Assembly: GCF_004014805.1 (NCBI RefSeq)
Contig: NZ_ATDN01000010.1
Coordinates: forward strand, 1-64,000
Length of the DNA stretch: 64,000 bases
Reading direction: 5' to 3'
DNA from: Mycolicibacterium elephantis DSM 44368
GTDB lineage: Bacteria; Actinomycetota; Actinomycetes; Mycobacteriales; Mycobacteriaceae
The number at the start of each line of letters is the position of its first letter. Positions within the stretch are counted from its first letter, which is position 1. Under the pieces are notes generated by a model that made no database searches, was not told the origin of the DNA, and saw nothing but the letters and a program-made list of their open reading frames with translations. Positions 16,721-25,314 of the stretch are shown piece by piece. The translations under genes and the position numbers were made by a program.

Positions 16721-18153
16721 TGCTCAGCCGCATCGTCCGCACCCAGCTCATCGTGTTCACCGTCGCGGCGGTGATCGCCATGGCGGTGATGGTGTTCGGC
16801 TATCTGCAGGTGCCGACATGGCTGGGCATCGGGCACATCAAGGTGACCGTGCAACTGGACGGCACCGGCGGGCTGTACCGGTTCGGCAACGTCACCTACC
16901 GCGGCGTGCAGATCGGCAAGGTGTCCAGCGTGGAGCCGACCGCCTCGGGCGCCACCGCGGTGCTCTCCCTGAAGGATTCGCCGCGCATCCCCGCCGACGT
17001 CGAGGCACATGTGCGCAGTGTGTCGGCCGTCGGCGAGCAGTACGTCGACCTGGTACCCCGCGGCGACGGGCCCCCGTTCCTGGAGAACGGTGCGGTGATC
17101 GGCAAGCAGGACACCACCATTCCTCTCAAAGTGGGCCCGGTGCTCGACGAGCTCAGTGCCATGGTCAAGAGCGTGCCGAAGCAGAAGCTGTCCGATCTGC
17201 TCGACGAGTCGTTCCTCGCGTTCGACGGTGCGGGCTACGACGTGGGGTCGCTGCTGGACTCGGGCGCTCGGATCGCCGCCGACGCCGACGCCACCGCCGA
17301 CCGTACCCGCATTCTCGTCGAGGACAGCGAGCCGCTGCTCGACTCGCAGGTGCAAAGCACTGAGACGCTGCGGGTCTGGGCGCACAGCCTGAGTGCGGTC
17401 ACCGGTCAACTCGTCGACAGCGATCCGGACATCCGCACGGTGCTCGACACCGGTCCCGGCGCCGCCGACGAGATCGCACGCCTGCTTGAGCAGGTGAAGC
17501 CGACACTTCCGGTGCTGCTGGCCAACCTGACCACGGTCGGCGAGATCGGCGTCACCTACAACCCGTCGCTGGAACAACTGCTGGTGCTGCTGCCGCCGTA
17601 CGTCGCCGGCTTCGGTTCACTGTCGCAGCTGAACAATCCGGTGGGCCTGTCGTTGGGCGGCTTCTCGTTGATGAACGGTGATCCGCCGCCGTGCACGGTG
17701 GGCTTTCTGCCGCCGTCGCAGTGGCGTTCACCCGATGACGAGACGGTGATCGACACACCGGACGGGTTGTATTGCAAGCTGCCGCAGGATTCACCGATCG
17801 CGGTGCGCGGAGTGCGCAACAACCCGTGCATGGGTAAGCCGGGAAAGCGGGCGCCGACGGTGGAGATCTGCAACAGCGACGAGCCGTACAAGCCGCTGGC
17901 GATGCGCCAGCATGTGTTGGGACCGTACCCGTTCGATCCAAACCTGGTGTCGCAGGGGGTGCTTCCCGATGACCGCGTGCTGCCTGACAGCCACACCTTC
18001 GCGCCGATCGAGGGGACGCCGCCCCCTCCGAACGCCGCTGCCGTACCCTATGACCCCCGCACCGGCCGCTACATCGGGGACGACGGCCAGGTCTATGAGC
18101 AGACCGATCTGAAGAGGCAGCCGACGACGTGGCAGGAGCTGTTTCCGCACTGA
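16720..18153 (+). CDS. MceF-family protein, last gene of the mce operon
   Basis: A 477-residue MceF-type protein: membrane helix at about 9-28, MCE domain (VTVQLDGTGGLYRFGNVTYR), helical middle and a long C-terminal domain with paired Cys (PPPCTVGFLPPSQW, YCKLP, NNPCMGKPG) and a Pro-rich end. ATG 16720 overlaps the mceE stop (TGATG). No Mce-associated (mas) genes follow; the next gene converges from the other strand only four bases away, with no terminator visible between them. Confidence 0.92.
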   Translation: MLSRIVRTQLIVFTVAAVIAMAVMVFGYLQVPTWLGIGHIKVTVQLDGTGGLYRFGNVTYRGVQIGKVSSVEPTASGATAVLSLKDSPRIPADVEAHVRSVSAVGEQYVDLVPRGDGPPFLENGAVIGKQDTTIPLKVGPVLDELSAMVKSVPKQKLSDLLDESFLAFDGAGYDVGSLLDSGARIAADADATADRTRILVEDSEPLLDSQVQSTETLRVWAHSLSAVTGQLVDSDPDIRTVLDTGPGAADEIARLLEQVKPTLPVLLANLTTVGEIGVTYNPSLEQLLVLLPPYVAGFGSLSQLNNPVGLSLGGFSLMNGDPPPCTVGFLPPSQWRSPDDETVIDTPDGLYCKLPQDSPIAVRGVRNNPCMGKPGKRAPTVEICNSDEPYKPLAMRQHVLGPYPFDPNLVSQGVLPDDRVLPDSHTFAPIEGTPPPPNAAAVPYDPRTGRYIGDDGQVYEQTDLKRQPTTWQELFPH

Positions 18154-18157
18154 TCCG

Positions 18158-19351
18158 TCAGATCGGCGCCGACGAGTACGCCACCACCCCGCCGAAGTGC
18201 GGTGCGGCCTGACACGCCAGGCCGATCGACACTTCGCGCTGCCGGTCACCGGCGCGCCGCGACAGCTGCAAATAGCACTCCAGCATCTGCGGCACGCCGT
18301 GCATGCGGCCGTTGCCGAGCGCACCGCCCCCCGACAGGGCGGGCACCGCGCCGGGACGGTCGGCGTCGATGCCGCCCGCCTCGACAAAGCGGTGGGCCTC
18401 CCCCACCGGGCAGACGCCGAGCACCTCGAGCCAGAACCACACCAGCGGCGAGAACCCGTCGTAAACCTGTGGCAGGTCAACGTCATCGATGCTCAGACCG
18501 GTCTCGCGCCACAGCCGCGCCGCGGTGCGCGCTCCGCCGTCGACGATGTCGTCCAGCGGCCAGTGCATGGGCAGCCGGCGCGGCGGTGGCGCGCTGCCGG
18601 CGTAGCCCGCGACGTATACCGGTGGGTGCGGCAGATCCCGTGCCCGCTCGGCGGTGGTGAGGACGAACGCGGCAACGCCGTCGACCGGGATGTCGCAGTC
18701 CAGTCGGCACACCGGATCGACCAACTGCGGTTCGGCGAGGTACTCCGCCGTGGTCAACTGCCTGCCGTGCCAATACGACCACGGCAGCCGGGCGCCGTTC
18801 CTACGGGCTTCGGTCACCACCGCGGCCATCGACTCCCGGCGGGCGCCGAACCGCTGCAGGTACTCGTTGTAGGGCAGCGCGATCATCGCCAGCGGGCCGA
18901 AAAGCCCTTGCGGCGCCGACCATTGCGCGGCTCCTCGTACCTCCCGCATCGGGTTGCCGTGGTAGCTGCCCGCCGGGTTGTGCAGCGCGCGGTGCACCAC
19001 GACATAGTCCGCCGCGCCGCTGATCAACGCGTTGACCGCCATGCCGACCGAGCCGCTGAGCTGCCCGATGCCGTCGAACCCGGCGACGTAGGCCGGCGTC
19101 GCGCCGAGGCTGCGCGCCAGCCAGGTCGGGGAGACGATCGTCACGCCGTCGACGAGCTGATGTCCGCCTGCGCTCGGCAGCATGGCGGAGCCCACGAAGC
19201 CGTCCACCACGTCCACCGTCAGCCTCGCGTCGGCGATCGCGGCGCGGGCGGTGTCCACCGCCACCGCTCCCAACGGGCGTTTCGCGCGCCGTTCGATCGC
19301 GCTGTGCGCATAGCCGACGACGGCGACCCGGTTGCGGATGGGATCGCTCAT
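18158..19351 (-). CDS. Thiolase-fold Ltp-type protein, probable acyl-CoA aldolase
   Basis: A 397-residue thiolase-superfamily protein of the lipid-transfer (Ltp/SCPx thiolase) type: RVAVVGYAHSAI start, VYDGFSPLVWFWLEVLG and GGALGNGRMHGVPQMLE near the end. In the region where a true thiolase has its nucleophilic Cys (about residue 85-95) the sequence reads AGFDGIGQLSGSVG, with no Cys. Steroid side-chain aldolases such as Ltp2, which pair with a DUF35 partner, also lack it. ATG 19351 overlaps the DUF35 gene stop (ATGA), so the two are almost certainly a complex. I call it an aldolase rather than a thiolase, by inference. Confidence 0.82.
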   Translation of the reverse strand: MSDPIRNRVAVVGYAHSAIERRAKRPLGAVAVDTARAAIADARLTVDVVDGFVGSAMLPSAGGHQLVDGVTIVSPTWLARSLGATPAYVAGFDGIGQLSGSVGMAVNALISGAADYVVVHRALHNPAGSYHGNPMREVRGAAQWSAPQGLFGPLAMIALPYNEYLQRFGARRESMAAVVTEARRNGARLPWSYWHGRQLTTAEYLAEPQLVDPVCRLDCDIPVDGVAAFVLTTAERARDLPHPPVYVAGYAGSAPPPRRLPMHWPLDDIVDGGARTAARLWRETGLSIDDVDLPQVYDGFSPLVWFWLEVLGVCPVGEAHRFVEAGGIDADRPGAVPALSGGGALGNGRMHGVPQMLECYLQLSRRAGDRQREVSIGLACQAAPHFGGVVAYSSAPI

Positions 19352-19761
19352 CGCGCCAACTCGAAAGCGGGAACGGCCATTTCGTCCGAGAGGTCCTCGA
19401 ATGCCACCCGCACCGCAGCACCGAGGTGCAGGTCGGCACCCACGCCGTCGAGCAGGCGGCCGATGAGCCGCAGGCCCGGCTGTTCGGCGAGTTCGACGTC
19501 GACGAGGACGAACGGCAGGTCGAAGCCCGGCAGGAACGCCTGGCGCACCACCGTCCAGGACCGCACCGTGCCGCGACCGCTGACGGGGGTGAACTCGTAG
19601 CGGGGATCGGTGGAGCCACACGCCGTGCACACGACGTCGGGCGGCATGGTCAGCACCGCGCACCGACCGCATCGGGCGACGGTCAGAACGTGTTGCGCGG
19701 CCGCCGCCCAGTACGGCGCCGATGTCTCGTCTGGCACCGGCAGCGGGCGTTGCGATGTCAC
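19348..19761 (-). CDS. DUF35 / OB-fold zinc-ribbon partner protein
   Basis: A 137-residue two-domain protein: a rubredoxin-like zinc ribbon (Cys31-x2-Cys34, Cys45-x2-Cys48) and an OB-fold (RGTVRSWTVVRQAFLPGFDL onward). DUF35 proteins bind acyl-CoA and work as obligate partners of thiolase-fold enzymes or of MaoC-type hydratases (for example ChsH2 with Ltp2 in cholesterol side-chain removal). It overlaps both neighbours by four bases, upstream CaiB-like gene and downstream Ltp-type gene, which supports a stoichiometric complex with the latter. Confidence 0.9.
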   Translation of the reverse strand: MTSQRPLPVPDETSAPYWAAAAQHVLTVARCGRCAVLTMPPDVVCTACGSTDPRYEFTPVSGRGTVRSWTVVRQAFLPGFDLPFVLVDVELAEQPGLRLIGRLLDGVGADLHLGAAVRVAFEDLSDEMAVPAFELAR

Positions 19762-20972
19762 GGAATCACGCCCCGCTCGGCCAGCGCGCCGATGCGGTCC
19801 CAGTCATAGCCCAGCTCCTCCAATACCGCCTCGGTGTGCTCACCGTGTTCGGGCGCGCGCCGCAACTCGGGCGGCCGTTCGTCGAATTGCACCGGGACAC
19901 TGGGTAGGCGATAGGTGGTTCCGTCGTCGGTCACCACATCGCCGATGTAGGAGTTGGCCAGCACCTGCGGGTCCTCGGCGACCTCGGCGATCGTCTGGAT
20001 CGGCGCCCACGGCGCGTCCAGCTGCGCCAGCGTTTCCTTCCACTGCGCCAGCGTGCGTTCGGCGAAGACCGCGTCCAGTTCGGCGACGCATGCGGCCGCG
20101 TTGGCGCGCCGGGCGGCCAGATCGACGAACCGCGGATCGTCGGCCAGCTCGGGCCGTCCGACGGTGCGGCAGAAGTCGGCCCAGTACCGGTCGCCCTGCA
20201 AGAACATCAGCTGGATGTGCCTGCCGTCCTTGGTGCGATAGGTGGCGGTCAGCGGGTTGACCATCGGGCCGCGGCCCGAAACCGGTTGCGCTTCACCGCC
20301 GTTGAGGGTGGCCAGCAGGTCGGAGGACAGCATCCACATCGCGGTCGCCAGCAGCGAGACGTCGACCACCGACCCCGTTCCCGTGCGGGTCCGTTTGAGC
20401 AAGGCGGCCGAAATCCCGAACGCGAGCGCCATCGCGCCGTTGCGGTCACCCATCGCCCCGCGCTGGCTGATCGGATAGTCGCGTTCGGCCGGGGTGAGCA
20501 TGTGGCCGACGCCGCCGCGCGCCCAGAACGCCGAGCTGTCGTAACCCGGCTGATCGGCGTCGGGACCACGCACGCCGAAGCCGTGCCCGCGGGCGTACAC
20601 CAGGTGCGGGTGGCGTTCGCGCACGGCGTCGGCGCCCAGGCCCAAGCGGTCCAGCGCGCCGGGACGAAAGCTGGTGAGCAGCACGTCCGCCGACGCCAGC
20701 AGATCGTGCAGCACGTCGAGGCCGCCAGGGTCACGCAGGTTGAGCGCGACGGAGCGCTTGCCGCGATTCGCCAGTGCCATGGACAGATTGACGCCGCCGC
20801 GGTCGGTTCCGATGCCCTGGGTGGCGAGCCCGCGGTACGGGTCGCCGTCGAGTCGCTCCACCCTGATCACGTCGGCTCCCCAATCGGCGAGCAAGGCGCC
20901 GGCGACGGGCACGAAGACCCACTGGGCCAGTTCGATCACCCGGATTCCGTCAAATGCGCCGCTCTGCGTCAT
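19758..20972 (-). CDS. CaiB/BaiF-family CoA-transferase
   Basis: A 404-residue class III CoA-transferase: GIRVIELAQWVFVPVAGALL start, ADWGADVIRVE, LNLRDPGGLDVL, QPGYDSSAFWARGG and NPLTATYRTKDGRHIQL motifs in the usual order. The family moves CoA between carboxylic acids or acts as a racemase on 2-methylacyl-CoA (MCR/AMACR). The AMACR option is attractive in a sterol-like pathway because branched side chains need it; motifs I can see do not separate the two. ATG 20972 lies 14 bases after the SDR stop. The frame stays open upstream but without family character. Confidence 0.9.
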   Translation of the reverse strand: MTQSGAFDGIRVIELAQWVFVPVAGALLADWGADVIRVERLDGDPYRGLATQGIGTDRGGVNLSMALANRGKRSVALNLRDPGGLDVLHDLLASADVLLTSFRPGALDRLGLGADAVRERHPHLVYARGHGFGVRGPDADQPGYDSSAFWARGGVGHMLTPAERDYPISQRGAMGDRNGAMALAFGISAALLKRTRTGTGSVVDVSLLATAMWMLSSDLLATLNGGEAQPVSGRGPMVNPLTATYRTKDGRHIQLMFLQGDRYWADFCRTVGRPELADDPRFVDLAARRANAAACVAELDAVFAERTLAQWKETLAQLDAPWAPIQTIAEVAEDPQVLANSYIGDVVTDDGTTYRLPSVPVQFDERPPELRRAPEHGEHTEAVLEELGYDWDRIGALAERGVIP

Positions 20973-20986
20973 CGCCCGCCTTTCGG

Positions 20987-21823
20987 CTACTTCAGGCAGC
21001 TGCCCGCGTCGATCGGAAGCGGGACGCCGGTGATGTAGCGGGACTCGTCGGATGCCAGAAACAGTACGGCGTTGCTGATGTCGACGGACTCGACCCACGG
21101 AATCGGCAGCATGTGAAACATCTGACAGATCGGCTTGATGTCCTCGGGTCCCGGGTTGTCCAGGTCGGGCCGGAAAGCCTTGTAGGTGGACTCGTTCAGC
21201 AACAGGTCGGTGCCCACATGGGTGGGATGCACGGAGTTGACTCGGATCGAGAACTGCCCCAGTTCGACGGCGAAGGTTCGCATCAGCCCGACCACGCCGT
21301 GCTTGGCGGTGACGTAATGGCCCACGTGCGGATAGGCTTTCAGGCCTCCCACCGAGCTCGTCAGGATCACCGATCCTCCTCGGTCGCCGGCCTTGATGTG
21401 CGGCACCGCGGCCTTGACCGATTTCCACACCCCGGACAGGTTGACGTCGAGCATCTGCTGCCAACGCGGTTCGTCCATCTCGTCGAGCATCGCACCGGGC
21501 GTGCCGATTCCGGCGTTGGCGACGACGACGTCGAGGCGGCCGAGTTGTTCCACTCCCGCGTCGACCGCGGCTTTCAACGCCTCGAAGTCCCGCACGTCCA
21601 CCTCGGCGGTCACCACGCGCCGGTCGAGCGCCTTGACCAGGTCGGCGGTTTCGGCGAGGTCGGCGGGTGAGGCGCCCGGTTCCGGCGTGCCCTCGATGTG
21701 GCGGCAGACGTCGACCGCGATGATGTCGGCGCCCTCCTGAGCCAGCCTGACCGCGTGACTGCGGCCCTGGCCTTTCGCCGCGCCGGTGATAAGGGCCACC
21801 TTGCCCGCTACCCGTCCGGTCAC
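20987..21823 (-). CDS. Mycofactocin-type short-chain dehydrogenase
   Basis: A 278-residue SDR with TGAAKGQGRSHA as nucleotide motif, catalytic YVTAK, and an insertion after the second beta strand (AVDVCRHIEGTPEPGASPAD) that marks the mycofactocin-coupled SDR group, whose NAD is held tightly and re-oxidised by mycofactocin. No mycofactocin biosynthesis gene is in the window. GTG 21823 has a strong GAGGAG site six bases ahead and follows the CoA-ligase stop by ten bases; an in-frame start 16 codons upstream would overlap that gene. Confidence 0.87.
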   Translation of the reverse strand: MTGRVAGKVALITGAAKGQGRSHAVRLAQEGADIIAVDVCRHIEGTPEPGASPADLAETADLVKALDRRVVTAEVDVRDFEALKAAVDAGVEQLGRLDVVVANAGIGTPGAMLDEMDEPRWQQMLDVNLSGVWKSVKAAVPHIKAGDRGGSVILTSSVGGLKAYPHVGHYVTAKHGVVGLMRTFAVELGQFSIRVNSVHPTHVGTDLLLNESTYKAFRPDLDNPGPEDIKPICQMFHMLPIPWVESVDISNAVLFLASDESRYITGVPLPIDAGSCLK

Positions 21824-21833
21824 TTCAGTCTCC

Positions 21834-23438
21834 TCACAGTGCGTGTGTACGTTGAACCTGCTGCCGCACAAGGTATTTCTGGACCTTGCCGCTGGCCGTG
21901 CGCGGGAAGTCGTCGGCCTGGTGCAGCTCCTCGGGCCATTTCTGCCGCGCCACCCCCGCGGCGTCGAAGTGGGCCCGCACCTGCTCCCGGTTCGGCATCG
22001 CCTCCCCGGGCCGGACCCTGAGCACGGCGACGACCCGCTCGCCGAACCGCGGATCCGGCGCGGCCACCACGATGGCCTCGGCCACCTGCGGCATCGCCAG
22101 CAGCACCTCCTCGACCTCGATGGCCGAGATGTTCTCCCCGCCGCGGATGATGACGTCGGCCTTGCGGTCGGTGATCGTCAGGTAGCCGTCCTCGTCGAGC
22201 ACCCCGACGTCACCGGTGTGATACCAGCCCTCGTCGTCGAACGCGCGCCTGGTGAGCTCGGCGTCGAGGTAGCCCAGGCACAGATCCGGTCCGCGGGAAA
22301 GGATCTCGCCGTCGGGCGCGATCCGGATTTCCACCCCCGGCCGTGCGTTTCCGTCCGTGTACAGCCGTTTCTCCGGCGCCGCATCGGGTCTCGAGCCGGT
22401 GATCGACGGATGCTCGGTGCTCCCGTAGGACCGGGTGACGACGAGCCCCAGATCGGTCAACCGACGGGTGACCGCCACCGGCACGGCCGACCCCCCGAGA
22501 CCGAGGTAGGGCATGTACTGCAGATGTTCGTCGGTGAAGTCCGGGTGGTCCAGCAGGCTGGTGATGAAATACGTTGGGCCACCGCCAAAGCCGACACCGT
22601 CGTTCTTCACCAACGCGAGCACCGCCGCGGGGTCCCACGCGTCGCAGAGGTGCACCGGCAGGCCCTCCAGCACCGGGCACAGCAGCCCGCCGAGCATGCC
22701 GATGAAGTGCCCTACCGGCAGCGCCATCAGACTGCCCGCCGGGTTGTGCACATGGTTGGCCGCGAGCTGACGGATCTCGCATCCCAGGGTCTGGTGGCTG
22801 TGCACCACGCCTTTGGGGTCGCGGGTGGTGCCCGAGGTGAACGCGATCAGGGCCGGTCCCGCCGGATCGGTTTCGGCGACGCCCGCCATCGGCTCGGCCG
22901 CCAGCAGCGCGTCGAAGTTGTCCTGCCCGTGCGAACCCACCACGCCGACGACCGGCACGTCGCCGCACAGATCGGGGTGGTACTTCATCCGCCCGAACTC
23001 GGTCGCGGTGATGAAGACCCGCGGTCGCGCGGTCCCGAGAATGTGGCTGAGTTCCTTGCGGCCGTAGAAGTGCACGATGGGCACGACGACCGCGCCCAGC
23101 AGCGCCGAGGCCCAGAACGTCGCAGCCGCTTCCATCCAGTTCGGCAGCTGGAACGCCACGACGTCGCCCGGCCCGACGCCGCGCGCCCGCAGCCCGGCCG
23201 CCAGCCGGCGGGCCACCCGTTCGACATCGCCGTAGGTGCCCGCGTACGGCCGCTGGTCGGAATGGACCCGGAACACGACGTCGCGCCGCGACTGCAGGGC
23301 CGCGCACAGCTGGTCGCCGAGGGTGTCCGACGTCCACCAGCCCTCGGACTCATACCGCGTCCGCAGCGCGGCGGGGATGTCGCGACTGCGGATCACCGAC
23401 TCTCCCTGTCCAGGTGGCAGATGGGCAGGTGTCACCAT
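21834..23438 (-). CDS. Acyl-CoA synthetase (FadD-like), first gene of five-gene operon
   Basis: A 534-residue adenylate-forming enzyme with all core motifs: P-loop AFTSGTTRDPKGVVHSH, YGSTEHPSITGS, GWYHTGDVGVLDEDGY, and the C-terminal Lys in RTASGKVQKY. It converts a carboxylic acid to its acyl-CoA through an acyl-AMP. It leads a leftward operon of CoA ligase, SDR, CoA-transferase, DUF35 protein and Ltp-type enzyme. ATG 23438 is preceded by the shared upstream motif at 23464-23477, which suggests co-regulation with the aldehyde dehydrogenase/mce promoters. Confidence 0.92.
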   Translation of the reverse strand: MVTPAHLPPGQGESVIRSRDIPAALRTRYESEGWWTSDTLGDQLCAALQSRRDVVFRVHSDQRPYAGTYGDVERVARRLAAGLRARGVGPGDVVAFQLPNWMEAAATFWASALLGAVVVPIVHFYGRKELSHILGTARPRVFITATEFGRMKYHPDLCGDVPVVGVVGSHGQDNFDALLAAEPMAGVAETDPAGPALIAFTSGTTRDPKGVVHSHQTLGCEIRQLAANHVHNPAGSLMALPVGHFIGMLGGLLCPVLEGLPVHLCDAWDPAAVLALVKNDGVGFGGGPTYFITSLLDHPDFTDEHLQYMPYLGLGGSAVPVAVTRRLTDLGLVVTRSYGSTEHPSITGSRPDAAPEKRLYTDGNARPGVEIRIAPDGEILSRGPDLCLGYLDAELTRRAFDDEGWYHTGDVGVLDEDGYLTITDRKADVIIRGGENISAIEVEEVLLAMPQVAEAIVVAAPDPRFGERVVAVLRVRPGEAMPNREQVRAHFDAAGVARQKWPEELHQADDFPRTASGKVQKYLVRQQVQRTHAL

Positions 23439-23463
23439 AGCAAGGCTCTCGCTGTACGAGAGT

Positions 23464-23477
23464 CATATTCTACTTTT
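23464..23477. promoter_or_regulatory. Operator half-site shared with the mce promoter region
   Basis: CATATTCTACTTTT here matches CATAGTTCTACTTTT at 10775-10789 except for one missing G. It is 26-39 bases before the acyl-CoA synthetase start and 57-70 bases before the divergent nitrilase gene. The left half of the palindrome is degenerate here (AGAGT instead of AGTAGAAC), so it may be a weaker site for the same regulator. Confidence 0.4.
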
Positions 23478-23533
23478 ACATGCAGGTTATGTGACCTCAC
23501 GGCGCCACGATCACGACAAACTAGGCTGGCCGC

Positions 23534-24361
23534 ATGCGGATTGCGCTGGCGCAGATCCTCAGCGGCACCGAACCTTCGGCCAACCTGGGGTTGGTCGAGG
23601 ACTACACGCGCCGCGCCGCCGACGAGGGCGCCCGACTGGTGTTGTTCCCCGAGGCGACGATGTGCCGGTTCGGGGTGCCGCTCGCGCCCATCGCGGAGCC
23701 GCTCGACGGGCCGTGGGCGTCGGGCGTGCGGGCCATCGCCGAGCGCGCGGGCGTGGTCGTCGTCGCGGGCATGTTCGTGCCGGCACCCGACGGACGGGTG
23801 ACCAACACCCTGATCGCGACCGGCCCCAGCTCCGACGGTTACATCGACACGCACTACGACAAGATCTACCTCTACGACGCGTTCGGCTTCAAGGAGTCCA
23901 AGACCGTAGCGCCGGGCCGTGAGCCGGTGACCATTGAGATCGACGGCGTCACTGTCGGCCTCACTTTGTGCTACGACGTCCGCTTCCCCGAGCTGTATGT
24001 CGAATTGGCCCGCCGCGGAGCGCAACTGTGCACCGTGCACGCCTCATGGGGCAGCGGCGACGGCAAGCTCGACCAGTGGACGCTGCTGGCCAGGGCCCGC
24101 GCGATCGACACCACCGGCTATGTCGCCGCCGTCGACCAGGCCTACCCCGGTGACGACATCGCAGCGGTCGGTCCCACCGGGGTGGGCGGCAGCCTGATCG
24201 CCTCGCCGGTGGGCGAGGTGCTGGCCTCGGCGGGCCCCGACCCGCAGCTGCTGGTCACCGACATCGACCTGGCCGCGGCCGAGAAGGCCCGTCAGACGAT
24301 CGCGGTGTTGAGCAACCGCGCGGAGTTCATCTCGTCGGGTAAGGCAGAATCGCGGGGATGA
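23534..24361 (+). CDS. Nitrilase-superfamily carbon-nitrogen hydrolase (Rv0480c-like)
   Basis: A 275-residue single-domain nitrilase-superfamily enzyme with the full catalytic triad: Glu40 (VLFPEATM), Lys110 (HYDKIYLYDAFG) and Cys146 (LCYDVRFPEL). The sequence most resembles the omega-amidase/Nit2-type branch, cytosolic enzymes that hydrolyse amides of dicarboxylic acids or deaminated glutathione-like compounds. In M. tuberculosis the equivalent is Rv0480c, next to Rv0479c, as here. Its stop overlaps the ATG of the next gene (ATGA). It marks the start of the conserved backbone to the right of the mce cluster. Confidence 0.9.
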   Translation: MRIALAQILSGTEPSANLGLVEDYTRRAADEGARLVLFPEATMCRFGVPLAPIAEPLDGPWASGVRAIAERAGVVVVAGMFVPAPDGRVTNTLIATGPSSDGYIDTHYDKIYLYDAFGFKESKTVAPGREPVTIEIDGVTVGLTLCYDVRFPELYVELARRGAQLCTVHASWGSGDGKLDQWTLLARARAIDTTGYVAAVDQAYPGDDIAAVGPTGVGGSLIASPVGEVLASAGPDPQLLVTDIDLAAAEKARQTIAVLSNRAEFISSGKAESRG

Positions 24362-25311
24362 CTGATCCGTGGTCCCGCCCGGAGCCGCCCGGCCCACCAC
24401 CGCAACAGCCCGGCCCACCACCGCAACAGCCCGGCCCACCGCCACAGTTCCCGGCAGGCCCGCCGCCCCAAGGTGGCCCGCCACCGCAGGGACCGCCGCC
24501 ACCGCCGCCAGGGCCCCCGGGTCCGCCGCCCGGGCCGCCGTCCGACGAAGAGGACGCGTCGCTGTTGGGCAAGCTCGCCAACCTGTTGCGCGATCCGCTG
24601 TCGATCGTGCTCGTCCTCGTCATCGTGTTGGCGCTGGCGTTCGCCGGCGTGCTCGCCGGTGAGCTCTACGCGCGCAACCGGGCCAACACCGTGGTGGCCA
24701 GCGTCGTGGAATGTGTGGTGGAGGATCAGGCGAGCGCCTCGTTCGGCGTCATGCCCCCGTTCCTGTGGCAGCACATGACCGGCCACTACACGAACATCCA
24801 CATCGAGACGGCGGGCAACCAGGTCCGCGAAGCCAAGGGCATGAAGGTGACCCTGACGATCAAGGATGTGCGCCTCGAGGACACCGCCACCTCGAGTGGT
24901 TCGGTCGGCTCGCTGGTCGCGAACATCACCTGGACGACCGACGGTATCCGGCGGACGATCGCCGATTCGATTCCGCTCGTCGGCGCATTCGTCAACGGGG
25001 TGACGACCAACCCGTCCGAGGGCACCATCGAGCTGCAAGGAACGCTGGGCAGCATCAAGGCCAAGCCCACCGTCGTCAACGACGGCATCTCCCTGCAGGT
25101 CACCGAATTGACCGGGTTGGGTTTCACGCTGCCTCGCGAGGCCGTGCAGCCGGCGCTGGACGTGTTCACCGCTCAGCTGACGGAGAACTATCCGATGGGT
25201 ATCTCGGCGGATTCGGTGCGGGTCACCGATTCCGGTGTGGTGAGCCAGTTCTCGACGAAGAACGCGTCGATGCCGAAGGGCGAACAAGACCCCTGCTTCG
25301 CGGAACTCTAG
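24358..25311 (+). CDS. DUF2993 (LmeA-like) membrane protein with Pro-rich N-terminus
   Basis: A 317-residue protein. The first 60 residues are a Pro/Gln/Gly-rich cytoplasmic tail with PGPPPQQ repeats; one membrane helix follows (about 79-98, LSIVLVLVIVLALAFAGVLA), then a periplasmic DUF2993 domain. The best-known DUF2993 protein, LmeA, binds lipids and is needed for lipomannan maturation. The M. tuberculosis counterpart is Rv0479c. Translationally coupled to the nitrilase gene by ATGA. It ends three bases before the convergent membrane-protein gene. Confidence 0.83.
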   Translation: MTDPWSRPEPPGPPPQQPGPPPQQPGPPPQFPAGPPPQGGPPPQGPPPPPPGPPGPPPGPPSDEEDASLLGKLANLLRDPLSIVLVLVIVLALAFAGVLAGELYARNRANTVVASVVECVVEDQASASFGVMPPFLWQHMTGHYTNIHIETAGNQVREAKGMKVTLTIKDVRLEDTATSSGSVGSLVANITWTTDGIRRTIADSIPLVGAFVNGVTTNPSEGTIELQGTLGSIKAKPTVVNDGISLQVTELTGLGFTLPREAVQPALDVFTAQLTENYPMGISADSVRVTDSGVVSQFSTKNASMPKGEQDPCFAEL

Positions 25312-25314
25312 GGC

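Noticed and set aside
20987..21823. A mycofactocin biosynthesis locus suggested by the mycofactocin-type SDR.
   Set aside because: No MftA-F genes are seen in the window; only one SDR of the coupled type is present.
24380..24440. Short tandem DNA repeat (CCCGGCCCACCACCGCAACAG type).
   Set aside because: It encodes the PGPPPQQ repeat of the DUF2993 protein tail. Copy number may vary but it is not a mobile or array element.
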